A stretch of 54,188 nt of DNA from Streptomyces viridiviolaceus (GCF_014650995.1 NZ_BMWA01000041.1:1-54188); one strand, 5' to 3'. Shown: positions 24,068 through 33,230, counted from the stretch's first letter. A program made the numbers and translations. The notes: generated by a model from the sequence alone, not told the origin.

Positions 24068-25510
24068 TCAGGACCCGGAGGAGCGGCTCAGCAACCCCGC
24101 AAGCGGAATCTCGGTCTTGAAAAAAGCAAGCTGATGACCGTACCTCACCTTTTCTCTCTCCATTTCCGCTTCGTCAATCCTTTCACCTTCTTCCTTCCTC
24201 TTGAAGTCGAAAGACGAGATGAAGACAGTGGGGGCAACATCGGGAGCCCAGAAGGCCGTCACATATCGCCGGCCGCGTGTGACGTTGACCAAGTTATTGT
24301 TGTGACGCACCCTTCCGCTGTACACGAGGTACGCTCCACATGCTTCCGGAGGGCAGTAGTATCCCTCTTCATTCTTGCTCCACGAGCGTCGCGGGACTGC
24401 GAATTTCGATGTGTCTATTTTTCCTCGATCTTTTCGCATGAAGTCGAACTGCAGCTCTACATCTATCGAGTCGTACTCACTATTCTTGGGCAGTCGCACC
24501 ACTGTTTCTTTACTGTATTCCTCTCCCGATTCGAGCCAGGATCCGGGCCCGTAGAAGTGACCGGAGCTTATGACGTCTTTCCTGTCTTCCCTGGCATACA
24601 CCTCGGCTTCTTCTGTATCGGTTTTCCACTGCTCCAGCCAGTCACCCTTCTCGGAGTACTTGACCGTCGTTCCATGGACGGTGTAATTGTCATTGATGAT
24701 GTACACAGGGATCCCTCCGTCGTTTTTCGCGTAAAGCTTCAGCGGGATGTAGACGAACGGAAGGCCGGAATCTTTTTGCGGCTCCCCGAACTCTGCCCTA
24801 AGAGCAAAGTGAATAGGAGCCGATGTGGGCTGATACATGGTCGAATACACCAAGCCGACAGCCGTAAGGAGTGCGGGGGCAGCAGCTCCGGCCGCAAACC
24901 TGCTCGGATGCGGAATCTCATTCCACGGCTTTTCTCGGACGATCAGGTACAGCGCCCACACGGACCAGAACCAGAGCGGGACAAACGCCAGCAGATAGTG
25001 CGTGTACTCCTTCTCCTGGAGCCACAGGAACACAAGAAGGCTGTCAGTGGCGAGTGCGATCAGCGCCCCGATCAGGATGATGGATCCAGACAGACTGAAC
25101 TGCCGTCTGCCCCAGTAGTCGAGGGCTGCAACTGCCGCCACACCCTGGAGTGCACCCAGGAGAATAAAAAGAGCCCCGACAATCCGCTGTGCAAAAGTCA
25201 GGGCCCCGAGGACGTCCGGCCAACCGATGAGGAGATGCAAGACAGCGGATACGAGCAGTCCCGCGACCATGAGCGCGATGATTGCACGCCTTCTCCAAGG
25301 GCGATCGGGCCACGTCTCACTGTCACCTCCTCGCCAGTGAACAGATGCCGGATCCTCCATGTCCATGTCTTCCGGGTAACCGAGGCGATCGAGGATCTTT
25401 CGCAGTTCACGGAACGACCAGGCGCTTCCGACCGTCTTGCCCCCGATGCTGATGTTGCGAAGGCCACGGCTGTCAGGCGGCTCCACAGTCACCCATGGGT
25501 GGATGCTCAT
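24068..25510 (-). CDS. five-TM membrane protein with large C-terminal domain
   Basis: This 480-residue protein has a short soluble N-terminus (ISIGGKTVGSAWSFRELRKI, a small domain of about 70 residues). Five spans follow (about 75-96, 104-130, 139-164, 170-191, 204-224), then a 250-residue beta-rich C-terminal domain. It resembles a Streptomyces hypothetical membrane family of unknown role. The ATG at 25510 was chosen from the homologous start; the frame is open to 25810, but upstream composition differs and the ribosome site is weak at both. The gene is clearly less GC-rich than its neighbours, which suggests recent acquisition. Confidence 0.75.
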   Translation of the reverse strand: MSIHPWVTVEPPDSRGLRNISIGGKTVGSAWSFRELRKILDRLGYPEDMDMEDPASVHWRGGDSETWPDRPWRRRAIIALMVAGLLVSAVLHLLIGWPDVLGALTFAQRIVGALFILLGALQGVAAVAALDYWGRRQFSLSGSIILIGALIALATDSLLVFLWLQEKEYTHYLLAFVPLWFWSVWALYLIVREKPWNEIPHPSRFAAGAAAPALLTAVGLVYSTMYQPTSAPIHFALRAEFGEPQKDSGLPFVYIPLKLYAKNDGGIPVYIINDNYTVHGTTVKYSEKGDWLEQWKTDTEEAEVYAREDRKDVISSGHFYGPGSWLESGEEYSKETVVRLPKNSEYDSIDVELQFDFMRKDRGKIDTSKFAVPRRSWSKNEEGYYCPPEACGAYLVYSGRVRHNNNLVNVTRGRRYVTAFWAPDVAPTVFISSFDFKRKEEGERIDEAEMEREKVRYGHQLAFFKTEIPLAGLLSRSSGS

Positions 25511-26182
25511 AGAGCCAAGCTGGAGCCTGAGTCGGCGGTGTGCACGAGGGACTACTCCGGTCAGGCGCGGGCGCCGGCCGGCGCGGCGGATTCGGACCGG
25601 AGCGATGCAGGGCGTCGGCCAAGTGGCAGACGCCGGATCGCGAACCGTGTCGCGAATCCCAGGTCGCATGGAGACGGGTTGCCCCGTCTGCCTTACGTCG
25701 GGAAGACGCGGGGCGAAGCGCCAGTCGTCGCGCTCCGCGTCGACCAGCTTCCGGCCGTCGATCATGACAGCCGTTGACGTGGCCAACCGTCGGTCGGGAC
25801 GAAACACCACGCTGAGGTGGGTGACGGCAGCACGACGGTCCCGACGGCCGGATCGGCAGGGAGGGGCAACGGTACGGACGGCCCGAGGGACCGTTCGTCG
25901 TAGCCCTTGCGGTTCGCCAGTGCCTCCCCTGTCACAGGCTCGGTGGCCGATGTGGGATCAGGGGAAGGCGGCATGACCCTTTCTACGGACCATGACGGCG
26001 AGTTCGTCCACCAGCATGCGCAGCGACGCCACCCGGACGGACCAATTGGCGAGTTGTGCGCCAGTCGGTGGTTACGATCACAGTCGGGATTCAGGCGTAC
26101 CTCGTCGACCGATTTCGCCCAGTCGATGCGCTCTCCCGCACACCTTGGTTCACATCCGCTCCAAGCAGAAGGGAGTTTCTCC
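25511..26182. other. 672-bp gap with no supported gene
   Basis: The minus-strand stretch RVASLRMLVDELAVMVRRKG (about 25970-26045) looks briefly coding but has no start or family. The rest shows nothing. The promoter of the metacaspase gene must lie in the right part. Confidence 0.4.
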
Positions 26183-27037
26183 ATGGCTCAGGGAATGTCC
26201 ATTCACATCGGTCTCAACAAGGTGGATCCCACCAAGTACAACGGTTGGGACGGCAAGCTCATCGCCTGTGAGAACGACGCGCAGGACATGGACCAGCTCG
26301 CCAAGAACTCGGGAATCGAAGATCGCGTCACCCTCCTCACCGCCCAGGCAACAGTCGACAACGTCACCGCCGAGCTGCGCAAGGCAGCCAGGACGCTGAC
26401 GCCCGGCGACTTTCTGCTCTTCACCTACTCGGGGCACGGCGGCCAGGTTCCCGACCTCAACGGGCCCGAAGACGAGTCCGACCGGCTCGACGAGACCATG
26501 TGCTTCTTCGATCGGGAGTACATCGACGACGAGCTGTACAGGGAGTTCGAGGGCTTCGCCGAAGGGGTTCGGATCTTCTGTCTCCTCGATTGCTGCCACA
26601 GCGGATCCGGCATCAGGGTGCGGGAGATTCTCACGCCGGAAGCCATGGAAGAGCAGTTCCAGACGACCGACCCGGATCAGGTGGAGGTCACGTCCCGGCT
26701 CATGCCCCTGGACAAGCAGGACGAGCTCTACCAGCGGGACAAGGAGTTCTTCGATAGCATCCAGCGGAAGCTGAACGCCAAGGACAACCGTGAGCTCGGT
26801 GCGACCGCACTGCTGATCTCGGCATGTCAGGACAACCAGCTGGCAGCCGACGGTCTGCGCAACGGTCTGTTCACCGCGACCCTGCTGGACGTCTGGAACG
26901 GCGGTGGATTCACGGGCGGGTACAAGGCGTTCCACCGCGAGATCCTCAAGCGGATGCCGGCCACCCAGAGCCCGAACCTGTTTGTCACCGGCCGGACCAA
27001 CAACCGATTCATCCGGCAACGGCCCTTCACGGTCTGA
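26183..27037 (+). CDS. stand-alone metacaspase (caspase-like protease)
   Basis: This is a 284-residue cysteine peptidase of clan CD (C14). The p20 fold is complete: MSIHIGLNKVDPTKYNGWDG with the start strand, GDFLLFTYSGHGGQ with catalytic His 85, and IFCLLDCCHSGSG with catalytic Cys 138. LLISACQDNQLAADG follows as a p10-like strand. Metacaspases cleave after Arg or Lys. There is no signal peptide, transmembrane helix or added sensor domain, so activity must be gated by expression, Ca2+ or a partner in trans. The ATG at 26183 follows AGAAGGGAG. No adaptor gene is adjacent. Confidence 0.9.
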   Translation: MAQGMSIHIGLNKVDPTKYNGWDGKLIACENDAQDMDQLAKNSGIEDRVTLLTAQATVDNVTAELRKAARTLTPGDFLLFTYSGHGGQVPDLNGPEDESDRLDETMCFFDREYIDDELYREFEGFAEGVRIFCLLDCCHSGSGIRVREILTPEAMEEQFQTTDPDQVEVTSRLMPLDKQDELYQRDKEFFDSIQRKLNAKDNRELGATALLISACQDNQLAADGLRNGLFTATLLDVWNGGGFTGGYKAFHREILKRMPATQSPNLFVTGRTNNRFIRQRPFTV

Positions 27038-27053
27038 GACGACACACAAGGGA

Positions 27054-27071
27054 GTGTCCCGTCGCGGACAC
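27054..27071 (+). terminator. possible terminator after the metacaspase gene
   Basis: GTGTCC-CGTCGC-GGACAC forms a 6-bp stem 16 bases after the stop codon. It is short but suitably placed. The remaining stretch to 27425 holds no supported gene. Confidence 0.4.
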
Positions 27072-27425
27072 CCCGCTTGCCGCGCGCGCTCACAACGGCT
27101 GAGGCAGCATCGCTGGCCCATGGCCTTTCGCCGGCTGTCGACGTCTCCACCGACGCTACGTGGGCTCGGCGGACGAGCCGGCCAACGCGCCACGCGGTGG
27201 CGGAGGTAGACGGCTCTCGAGCTGGAGGTGCGGGTCTGCTCGAGGCGGGTCGGAGCGGTGCAGTGGTTGCGGTGGTTGCCGATGCGGCGATGCGGCACCG
27301 GACGACGGGTCGGGCTCCACAACCGTGGGTGCAGTCGGCCCGGTGCGGCCGCAACCGCTGGGGTAGGGCAGGTGTCCTCTCCGGGCTGATGCCTTGGAGG
27401 TGACCGGGCGCGCAGCCTGGAGGGC

Positions 27426-27860
27426 ATGAATGCACTGAACCCCCCATCGGCCCGCCCCGCCGGGCCGCTTTCCCGGCGTCTGCACTGGCCGATGGTCATC
27501 GGCCTCGCCCTCTTCGCGCTGATCCGGCCGATCTTCTCGATCGCCGGGTGGAGCGAGGTGCTGGGCAAGCCGGCCACACCGCTGATCCTGACCGCTGTGA
27601 TCTCGGTGGTGTGGATCGCGGTCGTCGGGTTCAGCCGGGTCCGTGAGCCGCTGCTGCAGTTGCTGGCGACGGGCATCTGCTACGCGATCGCGTCGACCCT
27701 GCTTGCCGCGGTCCTGTCCCCCGTGCTGGAGGGCGAGTTGCAGGGCCCGATCACCAACCCGATCGCCCTGGTCATGGTCTGCCTTACGAATGTGGTCTGG
27801 GGCGGCCTGTGCGGCGTCTGCGCCTGGGGCTTGCAGCGGCGGCGCGGTGTCCGGTCCTGA
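27426..27860 (+). CDS. four-TM membrane protein
   Basis: This 144-residue hydrophobic protein has spans at about 21-42, 50-68, 77-97 and 111-134, with short basic ends. The family is not recognised. It resembles small membrane proteins that sit next to actinobacterial two-component systems. The ATG at 27426 follows CTGGAGGGC, a clear ribosome site. It precedes the histidine kinase by 94 bases on the same strand and may be part of its operon or target set. Confidence 0.78.
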   Translation: MNALNPPSARPAGPLSRRLHWPMVIGLALFALIRPIFSIAGWSEVLGKPATPLILTAVISVVWIAVVGFSRVREPLLQLLATGICYAIASTLLAAVLSPVLEGELQGPITNPIALVMVCLTNVVWGGLCGVCAWGLQRRRGVRS

Positions 27861-27954
27861 CCGGCGCGGTGTCGCGGCATCGGATGGCTCCGCGGCAAAG
27901 GGTTCCCCCGACGCGTGCAGGCGGTCCGTCGGAGCCTCCGCATACGCTGGGCGC

Positions 27955-29094
27955 ATGCAGCCGCGTATGCCCCGAAGCCGTGCCGCCGACGCCGCTGTCG
28001 CCGGCGCGGTCGGACTTGTGGTGGCCGTCGGCAGCGTGCGGTCGCTGTTCCCGCAGGACCGGACGGAGTCCTGGGGCGCCACCGCGGTCTGCTGGGTGCT
28101 GGTCGCCGTGGCCTGCGGGGCACTGTACTTCTGGCGGCGGTGGCCGGTGGCGGTCGCCGCCGTCTGCATCGCGGCCACCGGCGCGTACTACCTCGTCAGC
28201 CGCTATGACGGCCCGCTCATGATCGCACCGATCGTCGGGCTGTACGGGGTCGCCGTCGCGGGCCGGCTCAAAGCGGCCACGGCCCTCGCCGCGCTGGTCG
28301 TGATCGGCGTCGGGGCGGGCACTGTAGCGGGCAACAAGGAGATCAACGGCATCGCGATCTTCATGCTCACGGGCTGGCTCGTCGGCATGGTCGCGCTCGG
28401 CGCCATGCAACACGGCCGTCGCGCGTACGCCGAGGAGGAGGCACGGCTGCGCGCGACCGAGGAGCGGCTGCGCGTCGCCCGCGAAGTACACGATGTCGTC
28501 GGCCACAACATCTCGATGATCAATGTGCAGGCGGGGGCGGCCCTGCACCGGCTCAAGAAGACAGCGCCGCCGGACGACCTCGCCATGGCGGCGCTGGAGG
28601 AAATCAGGGCGGGCAGCAAGGAGACGCTGCGCGAGCTGCGCGCCACGCTCGGCGTACTGCGCCAGGTGGACGAGATCGCACCGACCGCTCCGCCGCCGGG
28701 AGTCGACCGCCTCGGCGATCTGGCGGACGGCGCCCGGCGGGCCGGTCTCGAGGTCCGCCTCACCACACACGGCAAGCGACGGCCGCTGCCCGCGGAGGTG
28801 GACCTGGCGGCGTACCGCATCGTGCAGGAGTCACTCACCAACATCACCCGGCATGCCCACGGCGCTCACGCGGCGGAGGTCGAACTTTCCTACGGAAAGC
28901 GTGAGTTGACGGTGTCGGTGACCGATGACGGGCACGGCGGCGGAGCCGGCTTCGCCGAGGGCGCGGGCAGCGGGCTCAGCGGGTTGCGCGAGCGGGCCCG
29001 GCTGCTGGGCGGGCGGTTCACCGCGGGTGGTCGCCCGGACGGCGGCTTCGCCGTCGAGGCGGTGCTGCCGTACGAGTATCGGGAGAGCCGGTAG
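27955..29094 (+). CDS. NarL-type sensor histidine kinase (HisKA_3)
   Basis: This is a 379-residue membrane kinase. Five or six spans (about 15-30, 42-60, 64-82, 90-103, 107-124, 131-150) are followed by the HisKA_3 segment. RLRVAREVHDVVGHNISMIN places the phosphorylated His at 179. The HATPase domain has YRIVQESLTNITRHAHG, VTDDGHGGG and GLSGLRERARLLGG. It is paralogous to the kinase at 4573. The ATG at 27955 was preferred because the span pattern starts there. The response regulator GTG begins one base after the stop. Confidence 0.93.
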   Translation: MQPRMPRSRAADAAVAGAVGLVVAVGSVRSLFPQDRTESWGATAVCWVLVAVACGALYFWRRWPVAVAAVCIAATGAYYLVSRYDGPLMIAPIVGLYGVAVAGRLKAATALAALVVIGVGAGTVAGNKEINGIAIFMLTGWLVGMVALGAMQHGRRAYAEEEARLRATEERLRVAREVHDVVGHNISMINVQAGAALHRLKKTAPPDDLAMAALEEIRAGSKETLRELRATLGVLRQVDEIAPTAPPPGVDRLGDLADGARRAGLEVRLTTHGKRRPLPAEVDLAAYRIVQESLTNITRHAHGAHAAEVELSYGKRELTVSVTDDGHGGGAGFAEGAGSGLSGLRERARLLGGRFTAGGRPDGGFAVEAVLPYEYRESR

Positions 29095-29095
29095 C

Positions 29096-29773
29096 GTGAA
29101 CAGGGTGATCAGAGTCCTGTTGGCGGACGACCAGCGCCTGGTGCGGGCCGGGTTCCGCTCGATGCTGGAGGACGAGCCCGACATCAAGGTCGTCGGCGAG
29201 GCGGGCGACGGCGACGCGGCCGTGGCGGGCTGCCACGCGCTGCGTCCCGACGTGGTGCTGATGGACATCCGGATGCCGGAAACCGACGGTCTCGAGGCGG
29301 CCCGGCAGATTGCCGCCGATGCACGCCTGGCGGCCGTGAAGGTGGTCATCCTGACCACCTTCGATCTCGACGACTACGTGTACGGGGCGTTGCGGGCCGG
29401 CGCCTCCGGTTTCCTGGTGAAGGACACCGAGCCCGAGGAGCTCGTCCACGCCGTACGAGTGGCCGCGCGCGGCGACGCGTTGATCAGCCCGTCGGTCACC
29501 CGCCGGCTCATCGCGGAGTTCGCGGGCCGAGTCAGGGCGCCGGAGCCGTCGCCGCGGCTGAACGCGCTGACCGAGCGCGAGCGGGAAGTGATGGAGCTGG
29601 TGGCGGCCGGCCTGTCGAACGACGAGATCGCCGAGCGCCTGGTGCTCAGCCCTGCGACGGCGAAGACGCACGTCAGCCGCATCATGACGAAACTCGGCGT
29701 ACGCGATCGCAGCCAACTTGTGGTGCTCGCCTACGAGTCGGGCATGGTCCGCCCGGGCTGGCTGGCGCCGTAG
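29096..29773 (+). CDS. NarL/FixJ-type response regulator
   Basis: This 225-residue protein has a receiver domain (about 4-120) with phosphoacceptor D57 (VVLMDIRMP) and conserved Lys in GFLVKDT. A LuxR-type helix-turn-helix follows (about 157-215: LTEREREVMELVAAGLSNDE, LSPATAKTHVSRIMTKLGVR). It is the cognate partner of the kinase just upstream. Two GTG starts are possible (29096 or 29105); I chose the first. Targets probably include the small membrane protein downstream and, originally, the MMPL transporter whose relic follows (inference from context). Confidence 0.93.
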   Translation: MNRVIRVLLADDQRLVRAGFRSMLEDEPDIKVVGEAGDGDAAVAGCHALRPDVVLMDIRMPETDGLEAARQIAADARLAAVKVVILTTFDLDDYVYGALRAGASGFLVKDTEPEELVHAVRVAARGDALISPSVTRRLIAEFAGRVRAPEPSPRLNALTEREREVMELVAAGLSNDEIAERLVLSPATAKTHVSRIMTKLGVRDRSQLVVLAYESGMVRPGWLAP

Positions 29774-29879
29774 CAACTCCTGGGGTACACGTCCTCCCCC
29801 AGCCGCAACCCACGGGGTAGCCCAGGTCACCGCCGCAGGCCGACGCCCCGGGCAGACCCCTCAGCGCAGCCTCGTCGGC

Positions 29880-30116
29880 ATGAGCGCACACATCCACTCC
29901 GCGAAGACCGCGGGCGGGCTGCTCGGGTTCCTCGTCGGCGGGGCCGGCGGCTTCCTGCTGACCGAGGCCGTCGGCGGCCTCGTCGTCGTCGGCTTCGACC
30001 GCACGCTGAACGTCGACGGCACCCCGCCCCTGCTGGCCGCCTTCATCGCCGTACCGATCCTTGCGGCCCTCGCCGGCGCCACGATCGGCGCGCGCAAGGC
30101 AGGGCGAGGACGATGA
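29880..30116 (+). CDS. small two-TM membrane protein
   Basis: This 78-residue protein has hydrophobic segments at about 12-35 and 51-72 and a basic C-terminus (GARKAGRGR). The family is not recognised; it may be a small accessory protein of the neighbouring MMPL transporter or two-component system. The ATG at 29880 has a weak ribosome site. Its TGA overlaps the ATG of the MMPL relic (ATGA), which supports a real coding end and former co-translation. Confidence 0.65.
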   Translation: MSAHIHSAKTAGGLLGFLVGGAGGFLLTEAVGGLVVVGFDRTLNVDGTPPLLAAFIAVPILAALAGATIGARKAGRGR

Positions 30117-30470
30117 CCCGGCACACCGGGTTCCGTACCGCTCCCGCTCCGTTCAGTGCCTTCGCCCGGCTCGCCGGATGGCCGCAGCGGTGAACAGCTC
30201 TGCTCCTGCGGGTGGTCGTGGTCGGCGCGATCACCACCGGCGCGCAGGCGGCGGGCGGCAGCTACCGCAACGACTTCTCCCTCCCGGGGACGGACTCGCA
30301 GGCCGCCGCCGACCTGCCTACGTGCGATGCGCCGAGGAGGACCCGGCCCTGTTCGACTTCACCATCATGCGGGCCTCGCCAAGGCCCCGTTTACCGATTC
30401 GGCCACGGCCGGCGACGAGGTGGCCAGACTCCTGCTGCCTTTGTCAGGCCGACCGGCTCCCGGCCACTCC
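30113..30470 (+). pseudogene. MMPL/RND-type transporter, N-terminal relic
   Basis: ATG at 30113 opens MTRHTGFRTAPAPFSAFARL and stops at about 30193. In another frame the MMPL N-terminus continues as LRVVVVGAITTGAQAAGGSY, RNDFSLPGTDSQAAADL, a characteristic first-helix/outer-loop motif. After that the frame scatters. Most of the roughly 700-residue transporter is missing. MMPL genes are often controlled by an adjacent two-component pair, as here. Confidence 0.7.
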
Positions 30471-30523
30471 GCTTGAGCCTCGCCCACAGTGTGGCGCCGC
30501 CGGTGCGGCGGCACCTCGTCACA

Positions 30524-31441
30524 TCAGATCCCGGCATGCCTCAACCTCGTCTCGGCTTCGTCGCGTCCCAGCGCGTCGAAGTTGTCGAGATGGAACTTCT
30601 TGGCGTTGAAGACGCGCACCCACAGGCCCGCCGCCCAGCACAGCTGCAGTTCGTTGTCGCTCAGCGCTCGTCCGCGCGCGGTTTGGTACTCCTCCAGGAA
30701 GGCCACCGTCCGTTCGACCGAGGCGCCTGCCCCAGTCGGGCCGCCCTCGAACATGGCCGCGGCCTGCCCGACGATCACCACCTCGGGTTCGTAGACCACG
30801 CTGTCCCAGTCGTGGACCACGAGCGGCCGGCCGTCGCGGAACTTCACGTTGCGGCCGTCCCAGTCTCCGTGTCCCAACACGCAGGCAGCGTCGCGGACCT
30901 CCTCAAGCCGCTCGCGTACGGCCGCGCCGAGCGCGTCGAGCCACGCCGTGGCAGAGCACGGCTCAGCATTGAGGTCGACGTTCCGGTCATCCGGGACCGG
31001 CCAGACGCCGTCCTCCTCGTGGTACCAGTGGACCCACGCGGGAGCCGGTCGTAGCAGCGGCTGCGGATCGAAATCCTCTGCGCGGGTCACGAAGTCGGCC
31101 AGAAGGCCGGCGAACTGTCGGGGCGAATCAGCGGGCTCGGGCTCTCCACCACCTGGCACAGGAGTCTCGGCGCTGGCGACCTTCGTGCCCAGCGGCAACG
31201 GACCGGCCAATGGCTCAGGGCACGGGAAGCCCGCCCGCCACATCCGGCGTTGCACCCAGGAACAGGCTCCCAGCCGCTCATCCTCGTCGCGGATCTTCAG
31301 CACCACCTCGCGGCCGTTCGTCAGCCGGAGGCCGTGGACCACGGACAGGTTCCCCGCTGTGAACGTGCGCTCGGCAACCGGGTAGCCCAAGTGCTCGACG
31401 CACCAGTCGCTGACTGTTCGATCGTCGGAATGTTCAAGCAT
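30524..31441 (-). CDS. aminoglycoside phosphotransferase-family (APH) kinase-like protein
   Basis: This is a 305-residue APH/choline-kinase-fold protein that probably phosphorylates a small molecule. LTNGREVVLKIRDED carries the ATP-binding Lys (about 47). VLGHGDWDGRNVKF is the catalytic loop (HGDxxxxN, about 200-213), and PLVVHDWDSVVYEPE is the metal-binding DWD motif. The substrate is unknown; many such Streptomyces genes are not resistance genes. The ATG at 31441 follows AAAGGAACGCC. An upstream in-frame ATG (MERNAM) is possible. It lies on the same strand as the nucleotidyltransferase at 31624. Confidence 0.85.
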   Translation of the reverse strand: MLEHSDDRTVSDWCVEHLGYPVAERTFTAGNLSVVHGLRLTNGREVVLKIRDEDERLGACSWVQRRMWRAGFPCPEPLAGPLPLGTKVASAETPVPGGGEPEPADSPRQFAGLLADFVTRAEDFDPQPLLRPAPAWVHWYHEEDGVWPVPDDRNVDLNAEPCSATAWLDALGAAVRERLEEVRDAACVLGHGDWDGRNVKFRDGRPLVVHDWDSVVYEPEVVIVGQAAAMFEGGPTGAGASVERTVAFLEEYQTARGRALSDNELQLCWAAGLWVRVFNAKKFHLDNFDALGRDEAETRLRHAGI

Positions 31442-31623
31442 GGCGTTCCTTTCCATGGGTCGTTTGGTCGCGCCGCTCGCGGCAGGGCCGGCCTGGAGCC
31501 GTGGGAACCGGATCGGCGCCCTCACGCCGCAGAGCGCTGATCGACTCGGTGAACTGCCGCGGGCTCAGCCCGGCGAGACGGAGCCATCCAGGGCGGTCCG
31601 ATGCCGTCGCACCAGGGCGGAGC

Positions 31624-32382
31624 TCAGGGAGTGGCGCTGTGTGCCTCTTGGGGTCGCATGAGGTCGAGGTCATCGCCCCACGCGTCCAGCACCGAACCGT
31701 GTCCGGCTTCTCGGGCCGCCGTCTCGACAAGGGCGAAGAGGTGTCGTTGCTGGGACACGTCACCCGTGGCCGAGATGCGGTCCACGGCACGGAGCAGTAT
31801 GTCGGTGTCCCAGCCGGGCAGCGGGTGCCGGGCGAGTTCCCACTCCAGGTACTTGTTGTAGGGGCGGGGCCTTCGGTCGAGAGCGAAGAGCAGCTCGAGC
31901 AGGGACCGGATGCTGTCGGCGGCGTCGAGACGAGCAGCGAGAGTCCGGCCGTCCCGGTGGTTCTTGACGGAGCGATAGAGCGAGTTCGCATAGGCATCGA
32001 GCCAGCCACTCGCGTCCTGGAATGCCTCATCGGCACCCGGACGGGCCCTGTCGGCGAGGATCCGGGCGATGCCTCCGTCGAGCCGGTCGAGCACGATCTG
32101 GGCACGGGCGAGGGCATAACGTTCCCAACCGTGCGTCCCGGCCCCACGGAACTCGGTGAGAGTGACGATGACGAGGTCGAGCTCGGCGCTACGGTGGCCC
32201 GCGAACCGGGTCAGTTCGGTGCGGGCGTCATCGGCGACGACCACGTACAGGTCGTGGTCGGAGTACGGGGTCACCATGCCGTCGTGGGCCTGGGACCCTT
32301 TGAGGACGAGGCCGACGACGGCTGGATCGGCGGCAGCGAGTCCTACGAGCGTGTCGTAGGTGAGGGGTTGCTGAGCAGCCAT
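31624..32382 (-). CDS. nucleotidyltransferase-fold protein
   Basis: This is a 252-residue protein. The N-terminal nucleotidyltransferase signature LKGSQAHDGMVTPYSDHDLY (about 28-47) gives the GS and D-x-D metal-binding motif (SDHD), and LDLVIVTL supplies the third acidic residue. A helical C-terminal half follows (LWELLFALDRR-like region, about 165-240), as in aminoglycoside adenylyltransferase-like and other MNT-type proteins. The nucleotide-transfer substrate is unknown. The ATG at 32382 follows CCGGAGATCC. It lies 182 bases upstream of the APH gene in transcription order, so a joint unit is possible. Confidence 0.82.
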   Translation of the reverse strand: MAAQQPLTYDTLVGLAAADPAVVGLVLKGSQAHDGMVTPYSDHDLYVVVADDARTELTRFAGHRSAELDLVIVTLTEFRGAGTHGWERYALARAQIVLDRLDGGIARILADRARPGADEAFQDASGWLDAYANSLYRSVKNHRDGRTLAARLDAADSIRSLLELLFALDRRPRPYNKYLEWELARHPLPGWDTDILLRAVDRISATGDVSQQRHLFALVETAAREAGHGSVLDAWGDDLDLMRPQEAHSATP

Positions 32383-32645
32383 GGTGTGGATCTCCGGTGG
32401 GGTGATGACAGGTATGCCTGCTGGGGCGACCTCGTTACGAGGCGCCCTGCACCGCCGTCTGCGGCCGTACGTGGCTGCCGCCCGGAAGATCAACGCACCT
32501 CTCGACTCTATGGCCCGGTCGGGCCGTGATGCAGTGCGTTGGGGCGACGCCGATCGCCTTCGCGGTCGGCAGGGGCGGCTCCCGCAGCTCCTGCCGAGAT
32601 CAAGTCCGCGTACCAGAGCTCGTTCTCACTCACGAGGACTGCCTG

Positions 32646-33230
32646 TCAGATCGCGTCGTACTCCACCTCTTCGTAGACCCGATCCCACCAGGTGTCCATC
32701 TCGAAGGCGGGCGGGTCGAGCTCGCGCAGGCGGTCCCGGATGCCCAGGCCGAAGGCGACCCGGGCCTCCCCTGCGGGATCGTCGTCCGAGTCGGGGTCGT
32801 CCGGCTCCAGGTCGTCGAAGTCGTCGACGTGCTCGCAGCGGTACTCCCAGGCGGCGAGGGCGTCGAGGAAGGCGATCAGGGAGGAGTTGACGAAGCGCTC
32901 GGCAGGGTCGACACCCTCCGCGAGCGCCCACACGCGCCCATGCTCGTCCAGTACGAATTCACAGGAGTGTGACTCCTCGTCCACCGCCAGTTTCCAGTAG
33001 CGGTCCCCCAGCGGCGAGAAGGGCTGCTCGGCGGTCCCCGGCCAGCACATCGACTCGTCGACCGGCAGCCCGTAGGTTCGGGCCACCTCGAGGGCCTCCC
33101 GTACGGGTGCGGGCCAGGCTTCCACCTCGGGGGCGTCAAGGATCGGCAGATTGCGTACGCCCTCTTCGCCCCACTGGCCGGGGCGCAGCCAGTGAGGGGC
33201 GTACCCGCCCGAGCCGTTCTGCTCCGCCAT
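32646..33230 (-). CDS. SUKH-4 family immunity-like protein
   Basis: This 194-residue acidic soluble protein belongs to the SUKH superfamily. GDRYWKLAVDEESHSCEFVL, then HGRVWALAEG, FVNSSLIAFLDALAAWE and a C-terminal Asp-rich stretch match SUKH-4. These proteins commonly neutralise polymorphic toxins of contact-dependent systems. No toxin gene lies next to it, so it is an orphan immunity gene or has another role. The ATG at 33230 was chosen from the family start; an upstream open frame (to 33806) is antisense-like. Confidence 0.85.
   Translation of the reverse strand: MAEQNGSGGYAPHWLRPGQWGEEGVRNLPILDAPEVEAWPAPVREALEVARTYGLPVDESMCWPGTAEQPFSPLGDRYWKLAVDEESHSCEFVLDEHGRVWALAEGVDPAERFVNSSLIAFLDALAAWEYRCEHVDDFDDLEPDDPDSDDDPAGEARVAFGLGIRDRLRELDPPAFEMDTWWDRVYEEVEYDAI

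Noticed and set aside
30180..31054. Plus-strand frame running through the APH gene
   Set aside because: After the first about 40 codons (MMPL relic) it is only the antisense strand of the phosphotransferase gene.
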